Shown: positions 53,578-61,960 of the stretch, piece by piece | Layout: every line of letters starts with the position of its first letter | Numbering within the stretch: the first letter of the stretch is position 1 | NCBI RefSeq assembly: GCF_008329965.1 | Contig: NZ_CP036150.1 | Coordinates: 744,001 to 808,000 of the forward strand | Source: Oceanispirochaeta crateris | Lineage (GTDB): Bacteria; Spirochaetota; Spirochaetia; DSM-2461 | DNA length: 64,000 bases | Reading direction: 5' to 3' | The notes under the pieces: model-generated | The model's database searches: none | Seen by the model: only the letters and a program-made list of their open reading frames with translations | What the model was told of the DNA's origin: nothing | Position numbers and translations under genes: made by a program

Positions 53578-55175
53578 GAAAATCTGACCTTGTTGATTTG
53601 CCGGAGGTTCTTAACCAGGTTTAAGACCTTACCCTCGGTAAGGGTCTTTTTGGCCAGCGAGTATCCTTCTTCGATTGAGCTTGATTGTCCATAGACAAAT
53701 GAAGCCGCTCCTGCATTAAGGCAGCAGGCCTCTATACAGGCCTTGTTTCCCTGTCCTTTTAGGATCGCTACAGCCATTTTGGCATTATGATCGGCAGAAC
53801 CTCCGTTTAGATCATCTGTTGTATAACCCTTGATGCCCACAGAGGCCGGGTCAAAGAGGGAATCTGTTTCTATTCCATCCTGATCTATGAAAAAGACCCT
53901 TGTGGGAGCCGCGGGTGATATCTCATCTAGACCATCCTGACTATGGACTGTCATGACTCTTCTCACACCCAGGAGTCTTGCTGCTCTAGCCATGATGGGA
54001 CAAAGATCCGAGTCGTAAACTCCAATGAGTTGGCATTCCGATTCTGCAGGATTCACGAGAGGCCCCAGCAAATTCATAATCGTCTTTATACCCATTTCCC
54101 TTCTAACTGGGGCGGCATGGCGCATGGCTCCATGAAAAATTGGGGCAAATAGGAAGGCAAATCCATTTTCTTTGATCATGCGGACAGCCTCTTTGGGAGA
54201 GCTTTCAACGGGTATGCTGAGACCTCTGTAAAAGTCGGCGCTTCCGCTTTTGGAGCTGACTGCTTTGTTTCCGTGTTTTGCCACGGGTATTCCCATGGCT
54301 GCAGTAATGAGGGCCGAGAAAGAGGAAATATTGAATGTTCCCCGTCCATCACCGCCTGTACCGCAGGTGTCTATTGTCTTCTCAGCAACTTGAACGAATT
54401 GTTTCTTTCTTTGCAGAACCCGTGCACATCCTGCCACTTCGTGGGCCTTGATGCCCTTGGCGTTTAAGGCGGTCAGAATGGAGGCTATAAAGGCCTCTGA
54501 AAGGTTTCCCTCAGTGAGTTCATCCATGAAATCTTCTGCTTCTTTTTCATCTAGATCCTGTTTCTCAAGGAGTTTTTTGAGCAGTCCAGTCTTGTTGAGG
54601 GGATCTCTTTTGTATTTTAGAAAATTCTTTAACAATGTCTTTCCGTCTTCACTTCCAATGGATTCAGGATGAAACTGTACACCTTCTAGAATATGAGACT
54701 TATGACGTATTCCCATGATTTCGTTATCTTTAGAACGGGCACTGATTTCAAGGCATTCTGGCAGTGATTCCTGTTCAGCAGCCAGAGAATGATATCTGGT
54801 AAACCTGGATTCGGAAGGCATATTTCTGAACAGACCTTTGCCATCGTGATCGATGACTTCTACCTTACCATGAACTATCCTGGCCGCGGAAACTATATTT
54901 CCTCCCAAGGCTTGAACAATGGTCTGATGACCCAGACAAATGCCGAGGATGGGAACCTTTCCTATAAAATGCTTAACAACTTCCAATGAAATACCGGCGT
55001 CTTCAGGACGACCAGGACCGGGGGATAAGATGATCCTGGAGGGGTGCAAATTGGCAAGATCAGACAGGGTTATTTTATCATTTCTATGCACTTGAATCTC
55101 TTCATCGCTTAACTCTTTCAAGTACTGGTACACATTGAATGTAAAAGAATCATAATTATCAATCAGGGCTATCAT
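53574..55175 (-). CDS. trpGD: Bifunctional anthranilate synthase glutaminase / anthranilate phosphoribosyltransferase
   Basis: 533 residues. The TrpG domain is at about 1-195: IDNYDSFTFNVYQYL, the nucleophile Cys80 in LGICLGHQTIVQALGG, and the His/Glu pair in GVQFHPES. The TrpD domain spans about 198-533: DTCGTGGDGRGTFNISSFSA, the AKHGNKAVSSKSGSADF phosphate site, and NLLGPLVNPA. The first domain supplies ammonia to TrpE and the second attaches phosphoribose to anthranilate. The stop of trpE lies two bases upstream of its start, suggesting coupled translation. Confidence 0.96.
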   Translation of the reverse strand: MIALIDNYDSFTFNVYQYLKELSDEEIQVHRNDKITLSDLANLHPSRIILSPGPGRPEDAGISLEVVKHFIGKVPILGICLGHQTIVQALGGNIVSAARIVHGKVEVIDHDGKGLFRNMPSESRFTRYHSLAAEQESLPECLEISARSKDNEIMGIRHKSHILEGVQFHPESIGSEDGKTLLKNFLKYKRDPLNKTGLLKKLLEKQDLDEKEAEDFMDELTEGNLSEAFIASILTALNAKGIKAHEVAGCARVLQRKKQFVQVAEKTIDTCGTGGDGRGTFNISSFSALITAAMGIPVAKHGNKAVSSKSGSADFYRGLSIPVESSPKEAVRMIKENGFAFLFAPIFHGAMRHAAPVRREMGIKTIMNLLGPLVNPAESECQLIGVYDSDLCPIMARAARLLGVRRVMTVHSQDGLDEISPAAPTRVFFIDQDGIETDSLFDPASVGIKGYTTDDLNGGSADHNAKMAVAILKGQGNKACIEACCLNAGAASFVYGQSSSIEEGYSLAKKTLTEGKVLNLVKNLRQINKVRFS

Positions 55176-55177
55176 AT

Positions 55178-56584
55178 TTATACCTCTACTCCTGCTGCCA
55201 GGGCCATGGCCCTCATCTTTTCTTTTGTTTCTTCCAATTCCCGCTCAGCCGTCGAATCATAGACAATTCCGCCACCTGCCTGGAGGTAAAGGAAATCATC
55301 CTTTTTAAGAGCACTTCGAATGGTAATACAGCTGTCGAGGCTCCCGTTGGCATCAAAATATCCTACAAGTCCTGCATAAAACCCTCTGTTGATCTTTTCA
55401 AGACGAGAGATGGTTTTAATGGCCTGGATTTTAGGCGCACCGGAAACGGTTCCTGCCGGAAATGTCGCGCGAATGACATCCGCAGCATTTACATCATCTT
55501 TTAATTTACCTTTGACCTCAGACACAATATGCATCACCTTTGAATACCGTTCAATGATCATTTTTTCAGTAATTTCGATACTGCCGGGAGTGCAGACTCT
55601 TCCCAGATCATTCCTAGCTAAGTCGACCAGCATGAGGTGTTCTGCAATTTCCTTTTCATCAGAAAGAAGTTCTTTTTCCAGAGCTCGATCCTCTTTTTCA
55701 TTCTTGCCGCGTCGTCTGGTTCCCGCAATAGGGCGGATAATCACTTCGCCGTGGATCACTTTGACATGGACTTCAGGAGAGGCCCCTAACAGCTGATAGC
55801 CGTCAAAATCAAGGTAGAACTGATAGGGAGAGGGATTCTTGGACCGAAGGTTCCTATAGGCGTCCATCGCCGTCTGTTGTGTATGTACAGTTAATCTTCT
55901 GGAGGGAACAGCTTGTAGTAGATTACCCTTGATGATTTCATCTTTTAAAACATTAACCATCTTGACATATTCTTTTTCACTTTCCGGGTCAGGTAAAAGT
56001 GTGCCTTTTATGCTCTGGCTGTTCTCTGTCATATAATTGAAATTAAAGTCTAAAATACGTTTTTTCACAGCTTCTACTGCGTCTTCGAGATTGACTTCGA
56101 AATCTGGATAGTTGAGACCAATCAGATTGATTTCATCGGTGTAATGATCAAACACGAGGACAACATGACCAAAGATGAACTCTGCCAGGGGTAAACCCAG
56201 TGAATCTTCTCTCTCAACAAACGTTATATCATCACAATAGGCTGCAAATTCAAAGGATAAGAAACCCATGCCGCCGGCAGGAATTGGAAATTCTTCCTTT
56301 ATATCCTGGTGCCAGGATGCCATTTTCTGAAGTACGGGGAGTATATCCTCATCTTTGTGGCTGATCCTGTCCTTTCCCTTTTCTGAGATTCTATAGACAA
56401 CATCATTCTCCTGTACTATGCGGAAAGCCTCATCCACCAATAGAAGGGAATACCTGGAATGTCCTCCAGATAAGGATGATGATTCCAGTAGGCATTTGGC
56501 ATTGAGTTTTATGGCCAGTGCACAGGGTGTGAATTTATCACCCGGAACCTTGATGCTGTAGTATCTTTTATTTTTATCAGGCAT
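55178..56584 (-). CDS. trpE: Anthranilate synthase component I
   Basis: 468 residues, first gene of the operon, with GGAG nine bases before the ATG. The feedback-inhibition motif near the N-terminus is recognisable (LLESSSLSGGHSRYSLL). The chorismate-binding domain contains QAVPSRRL, PIAGTRRRGKN, LSDEKEIAEHLMLVDLARND, and FPAGTVSGAPKIQA, with the final GGGIVYDSTAERELEET. It makes anthranilate from chorismate with TrpG-supplied ammonia. Enzyme inhibition by tryptophan is likely from the LLES motif. Confidence 0.96.
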   Translation of the reverse strand: MPDKNKRYYSIKVPGDKFTPCALAIKLNAKCLLESSSLSGGHSRYSLLLVDEAFRIVQENDVVYRISEKGKDRISHKDEDILPVLQKMASWHQDIKEEFPIPAGGMGFLSFEFAAYCDDITFVEREDSLGLPLAEFIFGHVVLVFDHYTDEINLIGLNYPDFEVNLEDAVEAVKKRILDFNFNYMTENSQSIKGTLLPDPESEKEYVKMVNVLKDEIIKGNLLQAVPSRRLTVHTQQTAMDAYRNLRSKNPSPYQFYLDFDGYQLLGASPEVHVKVIHGEVIIRPIAGTRRRGKNEKEDRALEKELLSDEKEIAEHLMLVDLARNDLGRVCTPGSIEITEKMIIERYSKVMHIVSEVKGKLKDDVNAADVIRATFPAGTVSGAPKIQAIKTISRLEKINRGFYAGLVGYFDANGSLDSCITIRSALKKDDFLYLQAGGGIVYDSTAERELEETKEKMRAMALAAGVEV

Positions 56585-56600
56585 GTTTCATCTCTCCATT

Positions 56601-56662
56601 GTTTCTTTGAGTAGAAACGTTCTTATGTATAGAAACATAAAGAAATGGTATAATCCTGTCAA
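56601..56662 (-). promoter_or_regulatory. trp operon promoter with repeated GTTTCTA elements
   Basis: Read leftward: TTGACA at 56662-56657, a 17-base spacer, and TATGTT at 56639-56634 make a good promoter. The expected leader is only about 45 bases, too short for a leader peptide and attenuator. Just past the -10 the sequence GTTTCTA occurs twice, and an inverted repeat GTTCT-like hairpin (GTTTCT, loop, AGAAAC; 56601-56618) precedes the ribosome-binding site. These may bind a repressor, but no trpR is in view. Confidence 0.6.
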
Positions 56663-56687
56663 TACTAAATTGAATAAAAATAGGGGA

Positions 56688-57323
56688 TTACTGAATGATC
56701 GTTTCTTTAGCGGAACTATTTGGAGATGCTGTAGGAGTGGGTGAAATATTCCTTTTGGGTGCACTGCTGAAAAAATTCAGAAAGAGACCATAAACGGCAC
56801 CGCAAATTCCCCCCACTATATGTGATATTTGAGACACATCGTCGTTTTTAAAGACATTGAGAAATTCTTTGACAAGATAAACGCCCAGGATTGCCAGGAA
56901 GGAAACGGGAATCTCTTTTTTCTGTGAACCCGCAAAGGATGTGAGCAGGATCATCATGAAGGCAATGCCGCTGGCACCCAGTAGTTCTGTCGGAAAGAAA
57001 AGAGCATTGAGAAGTCCGTTGATCAGTGTGGTGATGATCATCATGAATGCCAACTTGCCAGACCCGTATTTTTCTTCTAAAACAGGACCCAAAAGAAGAA
57101 TGAATGTTAGATTCTGAAGCAGATGATCCCAGTTGGCATGACCGAATCCGTGGGTCAGGAGGCGTATGTAGGCAGGAAAGTCATCCAGCTGAAAAGTCAA
57201 GGCACCCTCTGCGGTAAACACACCTTGAACCAATCCGGGAACAAGGTATTGGTCGCAAACCAGAATAAAGGTGCAAATCAGCCCGAAGGATAGGGTAACG
57301 GGAGCGTTATACTTCAATCTCAT
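56688..57323 (-). CDS. Rhomboid family intramembrane serine protease
   Basis: 211 residues with about six membrane helices. The catalytic serine is Ser118 in LLGASGIAF (GxSG) and the paired histidine is His168 in SQISHIVGGICGA. The family HxxxxHxxxN segment in helix 2 is present as HANWDHLLQN. It cuts single-pass membrane proteins within the bilayer. A soluble tail of about 25 residues rich in Ser/Pro follows the last helix. The substrate is unknown. AGGAG lies 12 bases before the start. It is separate from the trp operon, whose promoter lies just beyond its stop. Confidence 0.88.
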   Translation of the reverse strand: MRLKYNAPVTLSFGLICTFILVCDQYLVPGLVQGVFTAEGALTFQLDDFPAYIRLLTHGFGHANWDHLLQNLTFILLLGPVLEEKYGSGKLAFMMIITTLINGLLNALFFPTELLGASGIAFMMILLTSFAGSQKKEIPVSFLAILGVYLVKEFLNVFKNDDVSQISHIVGGICGAVYGLFLNFFSSAPKRNISPTPTASPNSSAKETIIQ

Positions 57324-57418
57324 TCTTCTATATTCTCCTTTTCCAATTGTCGGCTTTTTGCGATAAATGGTTAATCCTCAGATCATAGAAGATACGATTT
57401 TTGATGAGATTGAAATAT

Positions 57419-58180
57419 TCAGTCCAGTATGAGTTCTATGGGACAATGATCGCTTCCCATGACTTCCTGATGTATCAGGCTGTCTTTTACCCGGGGCAAG
57501 AAACTGTCATTCACACAAAAGTAGTCCAGTCGCCACCCTACGTTCCGCTCTCGGGCCTTCATCCTGTAGGACCACCAGCTATACTGTTCGGGTTCTTTAT
57601 GAAATACCCTAAACGTATCTGTATAGCCATTTTCGGTAAAATCATCCATCCAGGCTCGTTCTTCCGGTAGGTAACCGGGGTTCTTTTCATTATTTTTAGG
57701 ATGTGTCAGGTCTATGGGTTTATGGGCTACATTCAAGTCTCCGCAAATTACGATGTTCTTACCCTCAGAGACCAGTGTATCCAGTTTCGATTTTATGGCC
57801 TGATTGAAGCGGATTTTGTAATCCAGCCGTTTTCCCTCTGATTGTGAATTGGGGAAGTAGCAGTTGATGAGTGTGAAATCCTGGTATTCGGCAATGAGTG
57901 TTCTTCCTTCCACATCGAACTCTTCAATTCCAAGGGGAGTGACGCTCCGAGGCTGGACCTTTGTATACAAAGCGGTTCCACTATACCCTTTTTTTTCGGC
58001 ACTGATAAAGAAACTGCTGTAACCGTCTCTGTTCATAAAATGCGGTTTTAATTGTTCTGGCTGAGCCTTTGTCTCTTGAAGACATAGAATATCCGGCTGA
58101 AAATCATCCATCCATTCAAAGAGTCCTTTACCCTCTACAGCCCGTATTCCATTTACATTCCAGGACACAATCTTTGTCAT
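57419..58180 (-). CDS. xth: Exodeoxyribonuclease III
   Basis: 253 residues from ATG 58180 with GAGGTG just upstream; the preceding in-frame GTG lies inside that site. Endonuclease/exonuclease/phosphatase fold motifs in order: KIVSWNVNGIRA, DILCLQETKA, SGTALYTK, CGDLNVAHKPID, YSWWSYRMKARERNVGWRLD, and the final GSDHCPI. These give the metal-binding and catalytic Asn/Asp/His residues. It acts as AP endonuclease and 3'-5' exonuclease in base-excision repair. It stands alone and diverges from the phosphatase gene. Confidence 0.95.
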   Translation of the reverse strand: MTKIVSWNVNGIRAVEGKGLFEWMDDFQPDILCLQETKAQPEQLKPHFMNRDGYSSFFISAEKKGYSGTALYTKVQPRSVTPLGIEEFDVEGRTLIAEYQDFTLINCYFPNSQSEGKRLDYKIRFNQAIKSKLDTLVSEGKNIVICGDLNVAHKPIDLTHPKNNEKNPGYLPEERAWMDDFTENGYTDTFRVFHKEPEQYSWWSYRMKARERNVGWRLDYFCVNDSFLPRVKDSLIHQEVMGSDHCPIELILD

Positions 58181-58347
58181 AATCACCTCGCAAATCTAAT
58201 ATTCTAGGTCAAGGCCTGATTATGAGTCAATACATCTTTGAATTCAATGAAGAGATATCAGCAAATATCTAATTATAATGAATGCAGCAGCGTGAGCTTT
58301 CTCTGTCATGCTTTACCCTGTGCAGTGACTCTTTGTATAATATTAAA

Positions 58348-58821
58348 ATGTCTGATTTTAAAGTGATGTTTGTCTGTCTTGGAAATATATGTCGTTCACC
58401 CCTGGCCCATGCGGTTTTTCAGCAAAGGGCAGAAGAAGAAGGATTGAATGTATTTGTTGAATCCTGCGGAACGGGAGCCTGGCATATTGGAGAACCTGCC
58501 GATTCAAGGATGCGCAGGACGGCGCAGGATCATGGTGTGGTGATCAACCATTTGGCTAGGAAATTTCAACCGTCTGACCTGGATGAATATGATCTGATCA
58601 TTCCCATGGACAGATCAAATCGTAAGGATTTATTGACTCATGCCCGGCCTGTTCATCAGGAAAAGATTCATCTCATGAGAGAATGGGACCCCCAGGGAGG
58701 GCAGGATGTACCTGATCCATGGTATGGAGGACCCGAAGGGTTTGAGACCGTGTATGACATTGTGGACAGAAGCTGCCGGGTCCTGATAGATCAATTGAAG
58801 AAGGATGAAAAGCTTTCATGA
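58348..58821 (+). CDS. Low-molecular-weight protein-tyrosine-phosphatase family protein
   Basis: 157 residues from ATG 58348, where the domain begins; an in-frame start at 58282 is unlikely. The P-loop VCLGNICRSPLA contains Cys10, Arg16 and Ser17, and the general acid is in VPDPWYGG near 123. These keep the phosphatase rather than the arsenate-reductase pattern. It overlaps the following fructosamine kinase-like gene by 4 bases. Pairing with that kinase fits a role in removing sugar phosphates from damaged proteins or free sugar phosphates, as proposed for related LMW phosphatases beside FN3K genes. Confidence 0.9.
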   Translation: MSDFKVMFVCLGNICRSPLAHAVFQQRAEEEGLNVFVESCGTGAWHIGEPADSRMRRTAQDHGVVINHLARKFQPSDLDEYDLIIPMDRSNRKDLLTHARPVHQEKIHLMREWDPQGGQDVPDPWYGGPEGFETVYDIVDRSCRVLIDQLKKDEKLS

Positions 58822-59714
58822 AGGAATTGCCCCTGTTTTCTTCTCTATCAAAGGCGTTAAGCTCGCTGGAAGGGGAGGATAAGCCCTGTGTCAGTGAACA
58901 TTCTGTCAGTGGGGGATGTATCAGTAGCACCTCTGTGCTGACTCTTTCCAGCGGACGGCGTATCCTCATGAAAAAGAACAAGGCCGATGTACTGGGGATG
59001 TTCCAGGCAGAAGCATCCGGGTTGAAAGAGCTGGCTCAAACAGAAGAAGGCCCAAGAGTTCCGGCCGTTTTGGCCTGTGGGATAGATGAGTCCGAGTCAT
59101 TTCTCCTCCTGGAGTACATTGAACCAGGTGAAAAAGGGGAGAATTTCTGGGAAGATTTCGGATGCTCCCTGGCAAAACTTCATAGGAATGTTCGTAGCAA
59201 ATACTGCGGTCTTGCTTACGATAATTTTATTGGAGCCAGTCGGCAGGTCAATTCCATCACCACCGGCTGGATCGAGTTTTTTAGAGACTGCCGCTTGGGA
59301 TTTCAAATCAAGATGGCACGGGAAAATGGACTCATCGATAAGAAGATGCAAACTCTGTTAAATCGGGTCATGGACCGATTGGACCAGATCCTTATCCCCT
59401 GTGATGATGAAGAGGCCAGTTTGCTTCATGGGGACTTATGGTCGGGTAATTACATGTGCGGTCATGACGGGAAGGCCTGGATTTTTGATCCGGCAGTTTC
59501 TTTTGGTCATAGAGAAGCAGACCTGGCCATGACAGAACTCTTTGGTGGGTTTTCTTCCTCGTTTTACCGGGGATATCAGAAGGAATGGCCCCTGCATCCG
59601 GGATATCATGAAAGAAAGGATCTCTATAATCTTTATCATATGCTCAATCACTTAAATCTTTTTGGTGGGAGTTATGCAGGCTCTGTTCTGTCATTAGCCC
59701 GTCAATACTCTTGA
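58818..59714 (+). CDS. Fructosamine/ketosamine-3-kinase family protein
   Basis: 298 residues with a kinase-like fold. The nucleotide-binding N-lobe includes SGGCISSTSVLTLSSGRRIL and MKKNKADVLGMFQAEASGL. The catalytic region is LLHGDLWSGNYMCG near 200, followed by the metal motif IFDPAVSFGHREADLAM. Bacterial members characterised so far phosphorylate ribulosamines or erythrulosamines on proteins, causing their removal. The ATGA overlap with the LMW phosphatase gene supports a two-step deglycation pathway. Confidence 0.9.
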   Translation: MKELPLFSSLSKALSSLEGEDKPCVSEHSVSGGCISSTSVLTLSSGRRILMKKNKADVLGMFQAEASGLKELAQTEEGPRVPAVLACGIDESESFLLLEYIEPGEKGENFWEDFGCSLAKLHRNVRSKYCGLAYDNFIGASRQVNSITTGWIEFFRDCRLGFQIKMARENGLIDKKMQTLLNRVMDRLDQILIPCDDEEASLLHGDLWSGNYMCGHDGKAWIFDPAVSFGHREADLAMTELFGGFSSSFYRGYQKEWPLHPGYHERKDLYNLYHMLNHLNLFGGSYAGSVLSLARQYS

Positions 59715-59717
59715 AGG

Positions 59718-60476
59718 ATGTACTCATTGTTAAGCGAAATACTTTCCTGGCAGGATTGGATTATCCTGTCTCTCTGTGCTCTCACCATCGGCGGGAATAA
59801 AGCCGGCCTTAGAGGGATAAATATCATTGTTATACCTATTTTTGCTTCCTATTTCGGAGGTAAAGCGTCTTCATCCACAGTACTGCCCCTGCTCATTTTG
59901 GGGGACATATTCTCGGTGATCATTTATAGAAAGAATATCAAGTGGTCCTATCTGAAACAGCTTCTACCCTCAACCCTCGCCGGTTTGGCAGGGGGGATGC
60001 TTCTAGGACAGCTGTTCTCAGACAGATCATTCATATATGTTATGAGCTTTTTTATTTTGTTCTGTCTGATTCTCATGGTATATAAGGAGTTTTCAAGCAA
60101 AACTCTGATTCTTCCCGATCATTGGGCTGCTCATAGCATTGCTGGATTCACCGGGGGATTTTCATCCATGGTCGGAAATGCGGCAGGACCCATTATGTCC
60201 CTGTATCTCTTGTCCATGAATCTGCCTAAAATGGTGTTTATCGGTACGGGAGCGGTCTTCTTTTTTATCGTTAATCTACTAAAAATTCCGGTTCACCTTT
60301 TCATCTGGAAGTCCATGAGCTTAGAAACACTGAAAATTTCCCTCATATTGTCTCCCTTTATTTTATTGGGATTGTTTTTGGGGCTGAAGCTCGTTCGGAT
60401 CATACCGGAAAAGCCTTTTCGATTGTTCATCATTCTGGGAACACTGCTTGGAACGGTCAAACTATTTTTGGGATAA
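59718..60476 (+). CDS. TauE/SafE (TSUP) family anion exporter
   Basis: 252 residues with about eight membrane helices. The family start ALTIGGNKAGLRGINIIVIP, the mid-repeat GFTGGFSSMVGNAAGPIMSL, and the final hydrophobic helix are the TSUP pattern. The family moves sulfite, sulfoacetate or other organosulfur anions. It begins three bases after the kinase gene. The AAGGA site overlaps ATG 59718 and is better spaced for TTG 59727, so the start may be three codons later. The link to the upstream pair is unclear. Confidence 0.85.
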   Translation: MYSLLSEILSWQDWIILSLCALTIGGNKAGLRGINIIVIPIFASYFGGKASSSTVLPLLILGDIFSVIIYRKNIKWSYLKQLLPSTLAGLAGGMLLGQLFSDRSFIYVMSFFILFCLILMVYKEFSSKTLILPDHWAAHSIAGFTGGFSSMVGNAAGPIMSLYLLSMNLPKMVFIGTGAVFFFIVNLLKIPVHLFIWKSMSLETLKISLILSPFILLGLFLGLKLVRIIPEKPFRLFIILGTLLGTVKLFLG

Positions 60477-60497
60477 TCTTGGTACGGCACCAATCCT

Positions 60498-61955
60498 CTA
60501 CAGCTTTCTCCAAAAATGAGGAATAAAAAGAACCATCACAGTATATATTTCCAAACGGCCCATCATCATTGCCAAACTGAGGAACCATTTGATTCCCGGT
60601 TGAAAGAAGGAAAAGTTCATTGTCGGTCCTACCAGATTAAAACCGGGACCGATGTTTCCTACAGTAACCAGAGCTGTCGAAAAAGAGCTGAGGATATCAT
60701 ATCCTCCTCCGGCAACAACTACAGTTGTCACAAGGAGGGTGAATACATAAAGAAATACAAAACCGGTAATCACAGAGATGATATCCTTTCTTAGGACCAT
60801 TTTATTTAGTCTGAGATGGAATACACCACGAGGGTAGATCAGTCTCTTCAGCTCCCTGAAAGCCAATTTAAAGAGGGTTACGATTCTGACAACCTTAATC
60901 CCACCTCCGGTAGATCCGGCACATCCCCCTACAAACATCATTAAGAATAAAATTGTTTTACTGAATTCCGGCCAGAGATCATAATTGGTCGTGGCAAATC
61001 CTGTGGTCGTGAGGATGGAAGCAACCTGAAAGGCAGCATACCGGAGGCTTTCAAAGAAACCATGAAACACATGATTTTTCATGAGTGAAAAAGTAATGGC
61101 CAATGATGCTATCAGGAAAATTCCAAGATAGGCTTTCATTTCAGAATCGATGAGAAATCCCTTGATTCTGCCTGTTAACAGTTTGAAATACAGGGCAAAG
61201 TTCAATCCTGCCATCACCATGAATATGGTGATCACCCAGTGAATAAAAGGGGAATCATAATAGCCCACACTTGTGTTTTTCGTGCTGAATCCCCCGGTTG
61301 CCATGGTACCGAATGTATGAGTCAAAGAATCAAAGAGATTCATGCCTCCCAACAAGAGTAAAAGAGTCTCTATGACAGTCATACCGAGGTAGATAAACCA
61401 TAGAAGTTTTGCCGTATGGGCAATCTTTGGTGTTATTTTATCGACTGACGGGCCGGGAGCTTCCGCTTTAAGAAGCTGAAGTCCTCCAATTCCCAAGAGG
61501 GGAAAAACAGCCACCGTTAAGACAACGATTCCCATACCGCCCAGCCAATGCGTCAGGCTCCTCCAAAAGAGAATCGAGAAGGGTAAGCCTTCAATGGCCG
61601 TTAATATGGAGGCACCTGTTGTGGTAAAGCCGCTCATTGTTTCAAAATAGGCATCTGTAAAGGAAGGTATGGTTCCAGATAGATAAAAAGGCATGGCTCC
61701 CAATGCGGATGCACTGATCCATGCAAGACTGACAAGCATGAAACCATCTCTGGGACTCATGACCTTGTCCCTGTTTTTTCGGGTAATTACATAGAGTCCA
61801 ATGGCAAGAGGTAAGAGGACAATGATGGGAAGAAGGAAGGCTCTTAAGCATTCAGTTTCCCCATAAAACAGGGCAATTCCAGCGGGAATGAGCATAAACA
61901 ATGATATGATGGCCAGCAGGATCACCAGAACATGAAGAATCAGTTTCATTTTCAT
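60498..61955 (-). CDS. trkH: Trk-type potassium uptake channel subunit TrkH
   Basis: 485 residues with four two-helix pore repeats. Selectivity-filter-like segments are visible at SGFTTTGASI (about 110), TMATGGFSTKNTS (about 218), ILTTTGFATTNYD (about 313) and the last repeat ALVTVGNIGPGF (about 433). The third-repeat gating loop region FVGGCAGSTGGGIKVVRI follows the usual TrkH pattern. It takes up K+ in complex with TrkA encoded just upstream (five bases between them). It converges on the TSUP gene. Confidence 0.95.
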   Translation of the reverse strand: MKMKLILHVLVILLAIISLFMLIPAGIALFYGETECLRAFLLPIIVLLPLAIGLYVITRKNRDKVMSPRDGFMLVSLAWISASALGAMPFYLSGTIPSFTDAYFETMSGFTTTGASILTAIEGLPFSILFWRSLTHWLGGMGIVVLTVAVFPLLGIGGLQLLKAEAPGPSVDKITPKIAHTAKLLWFIYLGMTVIETLLLLLGGMNLFDSLTHTFGTMATGGFSTKNTSVGYYDSPFIHWVITIFMVMAGLNFALYFKLLTGRIKGFLIDSEMKAYLGIFLIASLAITFSLMKNHVFHGFFESLRYAAFQVASILTTTGFATTNYDLWPEFSKTILFLMMFVGGCAGSTGGGIKVVRIVTLFKLAFRELKRLIYPRGVFHLRLNKMVLRKDIISVITGFVFLYVFTLLVTTVVVAGGGYDILSSFSTALVTVGNIGPGFNLVGPTMNFSFFQPGIKWFLSLAMMMGRLEIYTVMVLFIPHFWRKL

Positions 61956-61960
61956 AATAT

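Noticed and set aside
55389-55796. 135-codon plus-strand frame inside trpE
   Set aside because: It is antisense to conserved TrpE motifs, with no family resemblance.
58348-58821. Reading the LMW phosphatase as an arsenate reductase for the arsenic island
   Set aside because: The P-loop and the DPW general-acid region follow the phosphatase pattern, the gene is far from the island, and it is coupled to a ketosamine kinase gene.
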